Source: Bacillota bacterium
GTDB lineage: Bacteria > Bacillota > Dethiobacteria > DTU022 > UBA8154
Direction of reading: 5' to 3'
DNA length: 32,815 nt
NCBI GenBank assembly: GCA_012798895.1
Contig: JAAZMI010000055.1
Location: 1-32,815, forward strand
Part shown: positions 18,585 to 29,681 of the stretch, piece after piece
Layout of the letters: every line of letters starts with the position of its first letter
Numbering within the stretch: the first letter of the stretch is position 1
Notes under the pieces: generated by a model
The model's input: the letters and a program-made list of their open reading frames with translations, nothing else
The model's database searches: none
Told to the model about the DNA's origin: nothing
Position numbers and translations under genes: made by a program

Positions 18585-21434
18585 ATGGATTATAGCACTA
18601 CTTTGAATCTACCGCAGACAGATTTCCCCATGCGGGCCGGGTTGCCGCAGAAGGAACCGCAGCGGTTGGCCTATTGGGATAAAATCGATCTCTATCAGAA
18701 AATGAGGGAAAGCAGGCAGAAGGCGCCCGCTTTTATTCTGCATGATGGGCCCCCTTATGCCAACGGCAGTATTCATATGGGTACGGCGATGAATAAGGTT
18801 CTTAAAGATATCATTAATAAATACAAATATATGCAGGGTTTCGATATCCCTTACGTTCCGGGTTGGGATACCCATGGTCTGCCCATCGAGTACCAGGTGA
18901 TTAAAACCAAGAAGATCCGGCGGGAGGAGATCTCCGCGCTGGAGTTTCGCCGGATGTGCCGTGAGTATGCTCTGCGCTATGTGGATATCCAACGGGAACA
19001 ATTTATTAGACTGGGGGTGGTGGGCGATTGGGATAATCCCTATCTGACGCTTACCCCGGATTATGAGGCGCGGCAGATCGGCATCTTCGGGCAGATGGCG
19101 CAGAAAGGCTATATCTACCAGGGGCTCAAACCGGTCTACTGGTGCCCCCAGTGTGAAACAGCCCTTGCAGAGGCGGAGATAGAATATGCAGAGCGGCGTT
19201 CGCCCTCCATCTTCGTTAAATTTCCGGTGATCGACAGCCCAAGGAAATGGGATGCAGCATACCGGCCGGTATCAATTTTAATCTGGACGACGACGCCCTG
19301 GACGATCCCCGCCAACCTCGCCACGGCTTTGCACCCGGATTATCGCTACGTTCTGGCGGAAGCCGGGGGAGAATATTTCATCCTGGCGGAGGAGCTGCAG
19401 GAAGAAGTATTTGCAAACATCGGTTTTGAGCAGCACAAAGTATGTGCCACCTTCCAGGGCCGTGAACTGGAAGGGTTAACCTACCGCCACCCGCTTTATG
19501 AGCGCGAATCGAAGGTGGTCCTGGCCAACTATGTAACCCTCGAACAGGGCACCGGCTGCGTGCACATTGCACCCGGCCACGGGCAGGAGGACTATGAGAC
19601 GGGTTTGCAGTACGATTTGCCGATCTATGCTCCCATGGACGAGAAAGGGATCTTTACAGCGGAGGCAGGTGAATTTGCCGGGTTGCGCTATGATGAGGGC
19701 AACAAAGCCGTTACAAAGGCGCTGGAGAGGGAGGGCGCTCTCTTGGATCTCTCCTTCATCACGCACCAGTACCCCCATTGCTGGCGCTGTAAGGACGAAG
19801 TGATTTTCCGGGCTACGGAGCAGTGGTTTGCTTCGATTCAGGATTTCCGGGAACAGGCCTTAGCGGCCGTAGAGGAGGTGCGGTGGATCCCGGCCTGGGG
19901 GCAGACCCGCATGGCCAATATGCTCAAGGAACGCCGTGACTGGTGCATCTCCCGCCAGCGGACCTGGGGCGTGCCGCTGCCCATCTTCTACTGCATCCAT
20001 TGCGACGAACCTCTTTTGAATGCAGAAAGCATCGCCGCCGTGCAGGAACTTTTCCAGAAGGAGGGTTCCGATGCCTGGTATATCTACGATGCCGCGGAGA
20101 TTTTACCGCCCGGGTGCAGCTGTCCGGCCTGCGGGAAGAAAGACTTTCGCAAAGAACAGGATACGATGGATGTCTGGTTTGATTCCGGTTCCAGCCACGA
20201 TGCTGTTTTGCAGGACCGGGAGGTAGAAAATCTGCGTTGGCCGGCAGATCTGTATCTGGAGGGAAGCGATCAGTTCCGGGGTTGGTTTCAATCTTCTCTT
20301 TTAACGGCTGTAGCAGCCAGGGGCAAACCTCCTTATCGCAGCGTGCTCAGCCATGGCTGGGTAGTGGATGGCGAAGGCAAGAAGATGTCCAAATCCCTGG
20401 GGAACGTGATTGCCCCGGAGGAAGTGATCAAAAAATATGGTGCGGATATTCTACGTCTCTGGGTTTTCAGCGCCGATTTTACGACCGATGTACACCTTTC
20501 CAGGGAGATATTGAAACAGTTGGCCGAAATATATCGCAAAATCCGCAATACCTGCCGTTTCTTGTTGGGGAATTGTTACGATTTTCAGCCTGCACAGCAC
20601 GGTGTTCCCTACGAACAGCTTGCAGAGGTGGATCGCTGGGCATTGCACCGCTTATTTAAACTGGTCGAAAAAACCACAGCCGCCTATGAGAACTTCGAAT
20701 ATCACCAGATTTTTCATGCCATCCACAACTTTGCCGCCGTGGATATGAGCAATTTCTACCTCGATCTGGTCAAAGACCGGCTCTATGTGCTGGAAAAAGA
20801 GGCCTCTTCCCGCCGGGCGGTCCAGACGGTGCTGGCGGAGATCCTAAAAACGCTTACACTATTGATCGCTCCCGTCCTTTCTTTTACGGCGGAAGAGATC
20901 TGGTCTTACCTTCCCTTCGAGAAAGGAGAAAGCGTGTTTCTAAGAGCCTGGCCCGAACTTCCTGCTTACTATGCAGATCAGGAACTGGCTGATCGCTGGG
21001 AGGTGTTGCTGCAGTTGAGGGAGGAGAGCAACCGGGTTTTAGAGGCGGCTCGGAGAGAAAAGCTGATCGGCTCTTCCCTGCAGGCTGCTGTCGAACTCTA
21101 CCCGGATGCGGAACTCTACCCCAAACTTGCTGCGTACGCAGAGCTGCTTCCCATGCTGTTGATTGTCTCGGATTGCCGCCTGCATGAACCCGGTGCCGGC
21201 ATCGGGCCGGCGGAGGGCGGGAGAGACGGGGATGGTCTGGTTGCCGCCCAGGATCTGGGTTTGAGCCTTAAGATCTATAAAGCGCCGGGTTCTAAATGTC
21301 AGCGTTGCTGGATGTATTCGCCGACAGTGGGGCAATACGGGGACGAACAAGGGGAAGTGTGTTCCCGCTGCCGCGAGATTCTGGCACGGAGCAAGACGGT
21401 TGCCGGGCCGGATAACCAGGCGCAAAAAGAGTGA
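18585..21434 (+). CDS. ileS: Isoleucyl-tRNA synthetase
   Basis: LHDGPPYANGSIHMGTAMNK (HIGH-type), GWVVDGEGKKMSKSLGN (KMSKS), C-terminal Zn-binding CQRCWMYSPTVG...CSRC; start ATG 18585 (ORF track uses TTG 18579). Confidence 0.98.
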   Translation: MDYSTTLNLPQTDFPMRAGLPQKEPQRLAYWDKIDLYQKMRESRQKAPAFILHDGPPYANGSIHMGTAMNKVLKDIINKYKYMQGFDIPYVPGWDTHGLPIEYQVIKTKKIRREEISALEFRRMCREYALRYVDIQREQFIRLGVVGDWDNPYLTLTPDYEARQIGIFGQMAQKGYIYQGLKPVYWCPQCETALAEAEIEYAERRSPSIFVKFPVIDSPRKWDAAYRPVSILIWTTTPWTIPANLATALHPDYRYVLAEAGGEYFILAEELQEEVFANIGFEQHKVCATFQGRELEGLTYRHPLYERESKVVLANYVTLEQGTGCVHIAPGHGQEDYETGLQYDLPIYAPMDEKGIFTAEAGEFAGLRYDEGNKAVTKALEREGALLDLSFITHQYPHCWRCKDEVIFRATEQWFASIQDFREQALAAVEEVRWIPAWGQTRMANMLKERRDWCISRQRTWGVPLPIFYCIHCDEPLLNAESIAAVQELFQKEGSDAWYIYDAAEILPPGCSCPACGKKDFRKEQDTMDVWFDSGSSHDAVLQDREVENLRWPADLYLEGSDQFRGWFQSSLLTAVAARGKPPYRSVLSHGWVVDGEGKKMSKSLGNVIAPEEVIKKYGADILRLWVFSADFTTDVHLSREILKQLAEIYRKIRNTCRFLLGNCYDFQPAQHGVPYEQLAEVDRWALHRLFKLVEKTTAAYENFEYHQIFHAIHNFAAVDMSNFYLDLVKDRLYVLEKEASSRRAVQTVLAEILKTLTLLIAPVLSFTAEEIWSYLPFEKGESVFLRAWPELPAYYADQELADRWEVLLQLREESNRVLEAARREKLIGSSLQAAVELYPDAELYPKLAAYAELLPMLLIVSDCRLHEPGAGIGPAEGGRDGDGLVAAQDLGLSLKIYKAPGSKCQRCWMYSPTVGQYGDEQGEVCSRCREILARSKTVAGPDNQAQKE

Positions 21435-21485
21435 AAAATATATCCCGGGGGAATATATAGGTACTGGAAAAGGTGGAGGAAATTT

Positions 21486-21809
21486 TTGCAAGCGGATGAA
21501 GATCGCCATGGAAAAACCCGGGAGGAGGAGGCAAAGGGCCGGCGGGTACTTTTGGATAAGCTGGCAGAGCTGGCCCAGCAGATGGAAAAATTTAATATAG
21601 CGGCTTATCTGGAGCAGCTAAACAATCCCCGGCGCTATCTAATGGTTAACTTTTTGGGAGGCGTCGTGCGTGGCCTGGGCATCATCTTCGGCATGACCAT
21701 TTTGGGGGCCCTGCTCCTCTATCTATTACAAAAATTGGTTGTTTTAAAGCTGCCGCTGATCGGGGATTTTATTGCCGAACTGGTCCGCATTGTCCTTACC
21801 TACCTTTGA
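21486..21809 (+). CDS. DUF5665 domain-containing membrane protein
   Basis: MEKFNIAAYLEQLNNPRRYLMVNFLGGVVRGLGIIFGMTILGALLLYLLQKLV pattern typical of DUF5665. Confidence 0.8.
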   Translation: MQADEDRHGKTREEEAKGRRVLLDKLAELAQQMEKFNIAAYLEQLNNPRRYLMVNFLGGVVRGLGIIFGMTILGALLLYLLQKLVVLKLPLIGDFIAELVRIVLTYL

Positions 21810-21830
21810 AAGTAGATAACGAAAGAAACG

Positions 21831-22511
21831 GTGAAAAGAATGGCAAAACTGGATTATGCGCATTTTAACCGTTTGTTGCAACAAGAAAAAGCGGCTCTCC
21901 TCCAGGATGCAGGCGAGGAAGGGAGGGGCCGGCACAGCTCTTTGAAAGACAGCACCGGCGAACTCTCCCTTATCGACAATCATCCGGCTGATACCGGTTC
22001 GGAGCTTTTTGAACGCTCTAAGGATCTGGCCCTGCACGAAAACCGTTTAAAGACCCTGGATGAGATTAACCGGGCCCTGGAGAGACTTGACCGGGGGGTC
22101 TATGGACGCTGTGTAGTCTGTGGGCGGGAGATTGGGCGCGAACGCCTCGAAGCCCTTCCTTATGCTGCCTGCTGCCGGCGTTGTCAGACCAGGCAGGAGG
22201 AGAGCAGCAGGGAAGAAGATGCAGATCGCCCTGTGGAGGAATCTGTGCTGGCACCGCCTTTTCTACGTACTTTTAAGGACGGCCAGGATTATACCGGGTT
22301 CGACGGGGAGGATGCCTGGCAAAAGGTGGCACGCTATGGTACCTCCAGTTCACCACAGGATGTACCCGGCAATGTGGATAACCCCGCTTTTATTGATGCT
22401 GGGGAAGAGATCGGCCGGGTGGATCACATGGATGCGTTACCTTCCAGGCGCGAGATAAAAAGAAAAAAAGAGTGGGGAGAGGAAGAAGATGCCGGAGGAG
22501 GAGAAGATTAA
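21831..22511 (+). CDS. TraR/DksA-type zinc-finger protein, YteA-like (sporulation-associated family)
   Basis: LSLIDNHPADTGSELFERSKDLALHEN, GVYGRCVVCGREIGRERLEALPYAACCRRCQ zinc finger, C-terminal DYTGFDGEDAWQKVARYGTSSSPQD. Confidence 0.88.
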   Translation: MKRMAKLDYAHFNRLLQQEKAALLQDAGEEGRGRHSSLKDSTGELSLIDNHPADTGSELFERSKDLALHENRLKTLDEINRALERLDRGVYGRCVVCGREIGRERLEALPYAACCRRCQTRQEESSREEDADRPVEESVLAPPFLRTFKDGQDYTGFDGEDAWQKVARYGTSSSPQDVPGNVDNPAFIDAGEEIGRVDHMDALPSRREIKRKKEWGEEEDAGGGED

Positions 22512-23034
22512 GACAAAAAAAGGTGTATATCTGCCCCAATCTCTGTTGAGGTGGATCCGGAAGCAACAGTTGACAGACCGCGCTCTTGCCTTGATCACCC
22601 TGCTTGTTTTTGCCGGCGATCAACTCAGCAAATTTTGGGTGGGGCGGGTTTTCATGTTGGGGGAAAGCCGGCCCCTCCTGCCGGGCATTTTTCACTTAAC
22701 CTATGTCCGCAATCCGGGGGGTGCTTTTGGGCTTTTAGCCCATAAGACATCCTTTTTTATCGTTGCTTCTCTTCTCGTCATCTTTTTGATTATTTTTGGG
22801 GGCCGCTATCTGAAGACGCACTTTTTTTTATCGCGTCTTGCCCTGGCTCTGCTGCTGGGGGGTGTCCTGGGCAATCTTGGCGACAGGCTGCGCACGGGCT
22901 ATGTTATCGATTTTTTAGATTTTCGTTTCTGGCCGGTTTTCAACTTTGCCGATGTGGCCCTCGTTCTCGGTATTTTTCTGCTGGCCGCCGGTTTTTTAGA
23001 TCCGGATTTTCTCCCCCCGGGGCATAGAGAGTGA
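22489..23034 (+). CDS. lspA: Signal peptidase II (prolipoprotein signal peptidase)
   Basis: DQLSKFWVGR, VRNPGGAFGLL, GGVLGNLGDRLRTGYVIDFLDF, FNFADVALVLG. Confidence 0.96.
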   Translation: MPEEEKIKTKKGVYLPQSLLRWIRKQQLTDRALALITLLVFAGDQLSKFWVGRVFMLGESRPLLPGIFHLTYVRNPGGAFGLLAHKTSFFIVASLLVIFLIIFGGRYLKTHFFLSRLALALLLGGVLGNLGDRLRTGYVIDFLDFRFWPVFNFADVALVLGIFLLAAGFLDPDFLPPGHRE

Positions 23035-23056
23035 ACCGCATAAGAAAGGATCTTAC

Positions 23057-24527
<1,471 letters not shown>

Positions 24528-24726
24528 ACCGGCCGATGTTATTATGGAGCTTGAGGGAAAAAGAATTGTGTGCTGAATCGTAGGGGAGGAGTGAACCTGT
24601 TACGTAGAAATGTGTGGGGCCACGGAAAAAACAGTTTTTGTCGCTCTGAACGAAATGAATAATTTGTCTTAAGCACAAAAATCATAATACCCCCCGGCTT
24701 TGTCTTGGGGTAACAGACGTTGAAAA

Positions 24727-26490
24727 TTAGGGCTTTCCGGTTTTACCGATAAAAGAACGCAGCTTTTCTTCGTGTGGCGTAACATATTTTGTTCTGTAAT
24801 TGCTGTAGGTGACAAGCCCCGGTTTTTTCCCCAACCGGCGGACATTTTTAACCTGCGTGTAATCGACAGGAACATTGGAGGAATGGGCGCCCCGGCTGAA
24901 ATGGGCAGCTAGTAGAGCTGCTTCTTCGATCGTCTCTTCCCGGGGGTGCTCTGCTTTGACGATGATATGGGAACCGGGCAGATCCTTGGCGTGTAGCCAA
25001 AGATCGGTTTTAGCAGCGAAGTGGTGCACAAGGAATTCGTTTTGGAGGTTGTTGCGCCCCACGATAATTTCTTCTCCCCGAGAAGAGGTGAATTTTAAGG
25101 GAACTAGCTGCGATCTTGTTTTCTGAGGGCGGGGTTTTTTGGGGGCCGGCAGGTAACCGGTTGCCACCAGTTCTGCTTTAATCTCCTGCAAAACTGCCAT
25201 ATCGGCTTTTTCGAGTGCAAAAAGCACGTTTTCGAGGTAGGCCTTCTCCTGGCGAGTCTGCTGCAGCCGGGCGGCAATCTTCTTTTTCCCCTGACGGGCT
25301 TTGCGGTATCTTCGAAAATAGCGCTGGGCGTTTGCAGAGGGTGATACCTGCGGGTCGAGTTTTATTTTAACGTAATCTTCTTCTGCCCGGAAGGCGTTTT
25401 GCAGAAGCACTTCATTCGATTTTTCCGGGATCTGATGCAGGTTGATCAGCAACAGTTCGCCGCACTGGCGATAATAATCAGCTTTAGCGGCTTTCTCCAG
25501 CTCTAATAGCTGGTTTTTTTCTTTGCGTTTGTTTTTCTTTAGGGCTTGTTCTGCACTGCGGGTTACTAAGAGGCATAGTTTTTCCTTATCTTCCTTCTCT
25601 TCTTTTGCGCTATAAAATTCATCTAAAAGAGAGCTGATCGAAGAAAAGAACTGTTGGCGCCCGGGAAGGGGCTGCGCCGGTTTTAAGACGTGGTAATCAT
25701 AGGGTTGGCCTTGCGGATCCAGAAACAATGCCGGGTTCCAGTTCCGATCCCGGTAGATATCTAAAACTTCATACAGCTTTTGCCAAAGAACGGGCGCTGC
25801 TTCTGCTGTTAGAAAGGTAGAACCGGCCCGGGCGGCGATCTCTGTCGCCAAAAAGGGGCTAAGCCCCTGCAGGTTGGCCAATAGCGCCCTCGAGGCGGGT
25901 TGGTTTTCCAGCCTCTCTATCTCCTGCTGGAAATGTTCATAGTTAAGAGCATAAGGGTGTAATTTTTCCTGTGGCGGCGGCGGAATGTAGGTGTGGCGGG
26001 GCAGAAGCACCCGGTAGCGGTTTAGAGAGGATGGTATCGGTTTTAGGGCGCCGAGGATGATCTGCTTTCCTTTTCGATCGGGGGTATCCAGCAAGACAAG
26101 GTTGCTGTGACGCCCCATGATCTCCACAGCCAATGTTTTCTGCACTTTCTCCCCTCGTGTATTCAAGACGGTGAAGTGCAGGTAGAGCACTCTTTCGAGG
26201 GGAGGCTGTTCGAGGGAGGCGAGGAGGCCGTTTACGAGGTGTTTGCGCACGAGCATGCAAAAAGGTGGGGGGGTCGGGGGGTGGCTAAAATTGCGTTCTG
26301 TAAAGTTGATGCGTCCTCTCTGCGTATGTATAGAGATAAAAAGCGGTGTTAAAGGCACCCCCCCTCTAAAGAACAGCAGCATCTCCCGGGGGTTCAGTTG
26401 ATATACTCTATTTAATCGTCCCCGGTTTTCCAGGATATTTTCTTCTATTTCTTGTGCTACAGCATTCAGGACAAAGGCATCAAAAGCCAT
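24727..26490 (-). CDS. rqcH: Rqc2/NEMF homologue RqcH (NFACT, formerly fibronectin-binding FbpA-like)
   Basis: MAFDAFVLNAVAQEIEENILENRGRLNRVYQ, EIMGRHSNLVLLD, NFACT-R EEIIVGRNNLQNEFLVHHFAAKTDLWLHAKDLPGSHIIVK. Confidence 0.95.
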   Translation of the reverse strand: MAFDAFVLNAVAQEIEENILENRGRLNRVYQLNPREMLLFFRGGVPLTPLFISIHTQRGRINFTERNFSHPPTPPPFCMLVRKHLVNGLLASLEQPPLERVLYLHFTVLNTRGEKVQKTLAVEIMGRHSNLVLLDTPDRKGKQIILGALKPIPSSLNRYRVLLPRHTYIPPPPQEKLHPYALNYEHFQQEIERLENQPASRALLANLQGLSPFLATEIAARAGSTFLTAEAAPVLWQKLYEVLDIYRDRNWNPALFLDPQGQPYDYHVLKPAQPLPGRQQFFSSISSLLDEFYSAKEEKEDKEKLCLLVTRSAEQALKKNKRKEKNQLLELEKAAKADYYRQCGELLLINLHQIPEKSNEVLLQNAFRAEEDYVKIKLDPQVSPSANAQRYFRRYRKARQGKKKIAARLQQTRQEKAYLENVLFALEKADMAVLQEIKAELVATGYLPAPKKPRPQKTRSQLVPLKFTSSRGEEIIVGRNNLQNEFLVHHFAAKTDLWLHAKDLPGSHIIVKAEHPREETIEEAALLAAHFSRGAHSSNVPVDYTQVKNVRRLGKKPGLVTYSNYRTKYVTPHEEKLRSFIGKTGKP

Positions 26491-26686
26491 CCTGGTTTCC
26501 TCCCCATGGTACAGTTTGTTCCCCGGCCGCGGCCGCCTTAGGGGTTAAAACCCAAAGATGGCCGCAGCCCTTAAAATGTTTTGGATCTTTAATTTCCGCT
26601 TGGAGCTGATTCCACAGTAAGTATAACTGCCGCCGGTAGAAAAAGCAAACACTGAACCCTTGGAAAACCCGGGACAAGCGGGTCAT
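26480..26686 (-). CDS. Possible small protein (68 aa) upstream of and overlapping rqcH start, unknown function
   Basis: ATG at 26686 (minus) preceded by AAAGGA; ORF MTRLSRVFQGFSVCFFYRRQLYLLWNQLQAEIKDPKHFKGCGHLWVLTP... stops within rqcH codon 4 (translational-coupling arrangement). Confidence 0.4.
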   Translation of the reverse strand: MTRLSRVFQGFSVCFFYRRQLYLLWNQLQAEIKDPKHFKGCGHLWVLTPKAAAAGEQTVPWGGNQDGF

Positions 26687-26706
26687 TTTTTCCTTTGGAA
26701 AGGAAT

Positions 26707-29520
26707 ATGAATAGAAACGGGATTTTGCCGGCAGAGCCGGGCATCTTTTTTGCAAAAAAACAGAACGGTGATGAAAAAATGAAGAGATCTACCTCCATTC
26801 TCTGGGCCCTCTCCCCTCTGCGGGAGATCTACCGCCACTACAGGGTGGAGCCGGGCCATGGACTGGCCGGGCTGGAGGCCTCCCGCCGTCTGCAGCAGTG
26901 GGGCAGCAACACCTTGCAGGAAAAAAAACAAAAAGGAATGGCAGAGATTTTTCTCGATCAGTTTAGGGATTTTATGGTACTGATCCTGCTTGTAGCCACG
27001 CTTATCTCCGGGTTGCTAAAGGAATACAGCGATGCTCTGACCATCATCGTGATCGTCGTTTTAAATGCGGTGCTTGGTTTCGTTCAGGAATTTAGGGCAG
27101 AACGTTCATTTGCCGCCCTGCAGAAGATGACTGCACCCCGGGGCAATGTATTGCGAGACGGTCTGCGCCAGGAGATACCCGCCTGGCAGGTGGTCCCCGG
27201 CGATCTTATTCTTTTGGAAGCCGGCGACCGCGTCTGTGCTGATGTGCGCTTAATGGATGCCGACGCGCTGAAAGTTGATGAATCCCCGCTGACGGGGGAA
27301 TCGACGCCGGTGGAAAAGGAGACATCAACCCTAAAGGTGCTGCCTTCTTCACTTGGCGATGTTAAGAATATGGTTTTCAAGGGCACGCTGATCGTCAACG
27401 GCCAGGGTTTTGGCGTGGCGGTGGCCACCGGCATGCAGACAGAGATGGGCCGGATCGCTTCCTTGATGCAGGAAGCAGAGACAGGCAGCACACCGCTGCA
27501 GAGGCGCCTGGCCATACTGGGGAAATACCTGGTGGCCGCCTGCTTTCTGCTCTGTCTGGGCCTGGCTTTGCTAGGGCTTTGGCGGGGAGAGGAGTTATAT
27601 AAGATGTTCATGGCCGGAATCTCCCTGGCTGTGGCGGCTATTCCCGAGGGGTTGCCGGCTATAGTTACCATTTCGCTGGCCCTCGGCGTACAGCGCATGG
27701 CCAGGCGCAGGGCAATCGTGCGGCGTCTGCCGGCCGTGGAAACCCTGGGCTGCGCGACGGTGATCTGTGCGGATAAAACGGGGACGATCACCCAAAACAG
27801 GCTAACAGTGAAGAGAATCTATGCGGAGGGCCGTTTTTACAACGTGGAGGGTGAAGGGGACGATCTGCAGGGGGGGATCTACGCCGCCGGGAAAAGGATC
27901 GGTGCATCGCCAGAAGCAGGCCTTAGGCAGTTGTTCTTGGGTATGACCCTCTGCAATAACGCTACCTTACTGCGCCCTGTGGGACTGCTCGGGGATGAAA
28001 CCGTGTTTGCCGGGCCCGGGCCGGTGCGGGGGGCGCCACGGGAGATGCTGCAGGGTGATCCCCTGGAGAGGGCCCTTTTGATCTGTGCGGCCAAAGCCGG
28101 TTTCTGGAAGGAGGAACTGGAAGATAATTATCTTCGGATCAAGGAATTTCCCTTTAATGCCGAGCGGAAATGTATGTCTATAATCTATCAAAAGGGCGTT
28201 GAAAAAGTTATCTACGTGAAAGGGGCACCGGAGAGCCTGCTTGAAAAATCTGCTTACCTGCTGGAAGGGGGACGGGTGAGGCCTCTGCATCCCGGCGATC
28301 GACAAAGGATCTTATCACGGGTCGATGAGATGGCGACGGAGGCTCTTAGGACGTTGGCGGTAGCTTACCGCCTATTACCGGGGCATATCGAGCCCACGCG
28401 GGCGGAGGCAGGCGAAGTTGAGACGGAGCTGATCTTCGCCGGTTTTTGCGGGATGATCGATCCTCCCCGCCCTGCTGTCTTTAAAGCGATACAGAGCTGT
28501 ATCAGGGCCGGTATCGGCATTAAGATGATTACGGGAGACCACCGGCATACGGCGATGGCCATCGGGCAGAAGACGGGCATACTGCGCCCCGGTAGCAGGG
28601 TCATCACCGGGGAAGAGCTTGATCGGCTTAGCGAAAAAGAGCTTTTCAGGGATATTGACAGTTTTGCCGTCTTTGCCCGGGTCAACCCGGAACATAAGCT
28701 GCGCATAGTACGCTGCTTAAAAGCCCGCGGGCATATTGTGGCCATGACCGGAGACGGGGTCAACGATGCCCCGGCTATAAAAGAAGCCGATATCGGCATC
28801 GCCATGGGTTCGACGGGAACAGAGGTGACCAAAGAAGCGGCCTCCCTGATTCTGGCGGACGATAATTTTAAAACGATCGTTGCCGCAGTAGAGGAGGGGC
28901 GAAATATCTATGAAAACATCCGCAAATTCATCCGTTTTCTGTTAGGGTGTAACTTCGGAGAGATTCTAACCATGTTTTTAGCTATGGTTTTGGGGTTGCC
29001 CCTGCCTCTGCGCCCCATCCAAATTCTCTGGGTCAACCTGGTGACAGACGGCCTTCCGGCCATTGCTCTTGGTTTGGAGCCACCCGAAGATGACGTCATG
29101 CAGGATCCCCCCCGCTCCCCGCAGGAGGGAATTCTGGGGCGGGGGCTCTGGAGAAAGATATTGCTTCGTGGCATTATTATCGGTGCAACCTCGGTGCTCA
29201 TCTTTGCGCTGGCGCTCCGGCAGACGGAGGTATTGATCTATGCCCAGACGATGGCTCTGTCCACCTTGATCGTTACCCAGCTTTTCCATGTTTTTGAATG
29301 CCGTTCCGAGAAGCGGACGGTTTGGGAAACAAGCCCAAGGTGTAACTGGGCGCTTATCGGGGCGGTAATTTTCTCCTGTTTCCTTCTGGTCATCATTGTC
29401 TACCATCCTTTCCTGCAAGCTGTTTTCAAAACCTACCCCCTGCGGGGTCAAGATTGGTATCTCATCTTTATCGTCTCCATCCTTCCTTATTTTGTCGGTT
29501 TTTTCTTGCACAAGAGCTAA
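26707..29520 (+). CDS. Cation-translocating P-type ATPase (Ca2+-type, YloB-like)
   Basis: CADKTGTITQNRLTV, TGES, AAIPEGLPAIVTISLALG, MTGDGVNDAPAIKEADIGIAMG; GGAAAGG RBS supports ATG 26707 (alternative ATG 26779). Confidence 0.93.
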   Translation: MNRNGILPAEPGIFFAKKQNGDEKMKRSTSILWALSPLREIYRHYRVEPGHGLAGLEASRRLQQWGSNTLQEKKQKGMAEIFLDQFRDFMVLILLVATLISGLLKEYSDALTIIVIVVLNAVLGFVQEFRAERSFAALQKMTAPRGNVLRDGLRQEIPAWQVVPGDLILLEAGDRVCADVRLMDADALKVDESPLTGESTPVEKETSTLKVLPSSLGDVKNMVFKGTLIVNGQGFGVAVATGMQTEMGRIASLMQEAETGSTPLQRRLAILGKYLVAACFLLCLGLALLGLWRGEELYKMFMAGISLAVAAIPEGLPAIVTISLALGVQRMARRRAIVRRLPAVETLGCATVICADKTGTITQNRLTVKRIYAEGRFYNVEGEGDDLQGGIYAAGKRIGASPEAGLRQLFLGMTLCNNATLLRPVGLLGDETVFAGPGPVRGAPREMLQGDPLERALLICAAKAGFWKEELEDNYLRIKEFPFNAERKCMSIIYQKGVEKVIYVKGAPESLLEKSAYLLEGGRVRPLHPGDRQRILSRVDEMATEALRTLAVAYRLLPGHIEPTRAEAGEVETELIFAGFCGMIDPPRPAVFKAIQSCIRAGIGIKMITGDHRHTAMAIGQKTGILRPGSRVITGEELDRLSEKELFRDIDSFAVFARVNPEHKLRIVRCLKARGHIVAMTGDGVNDAPAIKEADIGIAMGSTGTEVTKEAASLILADDNFKTIVAAVEEGRNIYENIRKFIRFLLGCNFGEILTMFLAMVLGLPLPLRPIQILWVNLVTDGLPAIALGLEPPEDDVMQDPPRSPQEGILGRGLWRKILLRGIIIGATSVLIFALALRQTEVLIYAQTMALSTLIVTQLFHVFECRSEKRTVWETSPRCNWALIGAVIFSCFLLVIIVYHPFLQAVFKTYPLRGQDWYLIFIVSILPYFVGFFLHKS

Positions 29521-29577
29521 TTGATGGCGATGGAATTGAAGGATACTCTTGCCAATGAAAGAAGAATCCCGCAAGCT

Positions 29578-29608
29578 TGCCCGTTGGGCATCAATTTCTT
29601 TTTTTCCC
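29578..29608 (+). terminator. Candidate intrinsic terminator after the P-ATPase
   Basis: TGCCC-GTT-GGGCA stem followed by TCAATTTCTTTTTTT. Confidence 0.5.
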
Positions 29609-29636
29609 TTGATTATGCCCGTTATTATGATAAAAT
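29609..29636 (+). promoter_or_regulatory. Candidate sigma-A promoter for the yicC-remA-gmk-rpoZ-coaBC operon
   Basis: TTGATT - 16 bp - TAAAAT. Confidence 0.5.
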
Positions 29637-29681
29637 AGGGTAAATAGAAAAATCGTCCGGGTAAAGCCGAATAAAAGGGGT

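Noticed and set aside
20237-20659. 140-aa + frame ORF inside ileS
   Set aside because: Alternate-frame shadow of conserved ileS catalytic region (KMSKS); no independent motifs.
24591-24662. 23-codon ORF after pyrR with GGGGAGGA RBS (VNLLRRNVWGHGKNSFCRSERNE)
   Set aside because: Too short and without conservation evidence; could be chance in a convergent intergenic region.
26667-26690. Possible terminator ACCCG/CGGGT + T-run upstream of the P-ATPase
   Set aside because: Only a 5-bp stem, and it overlaps the putative minus-strand small ORF start; too weak to call.
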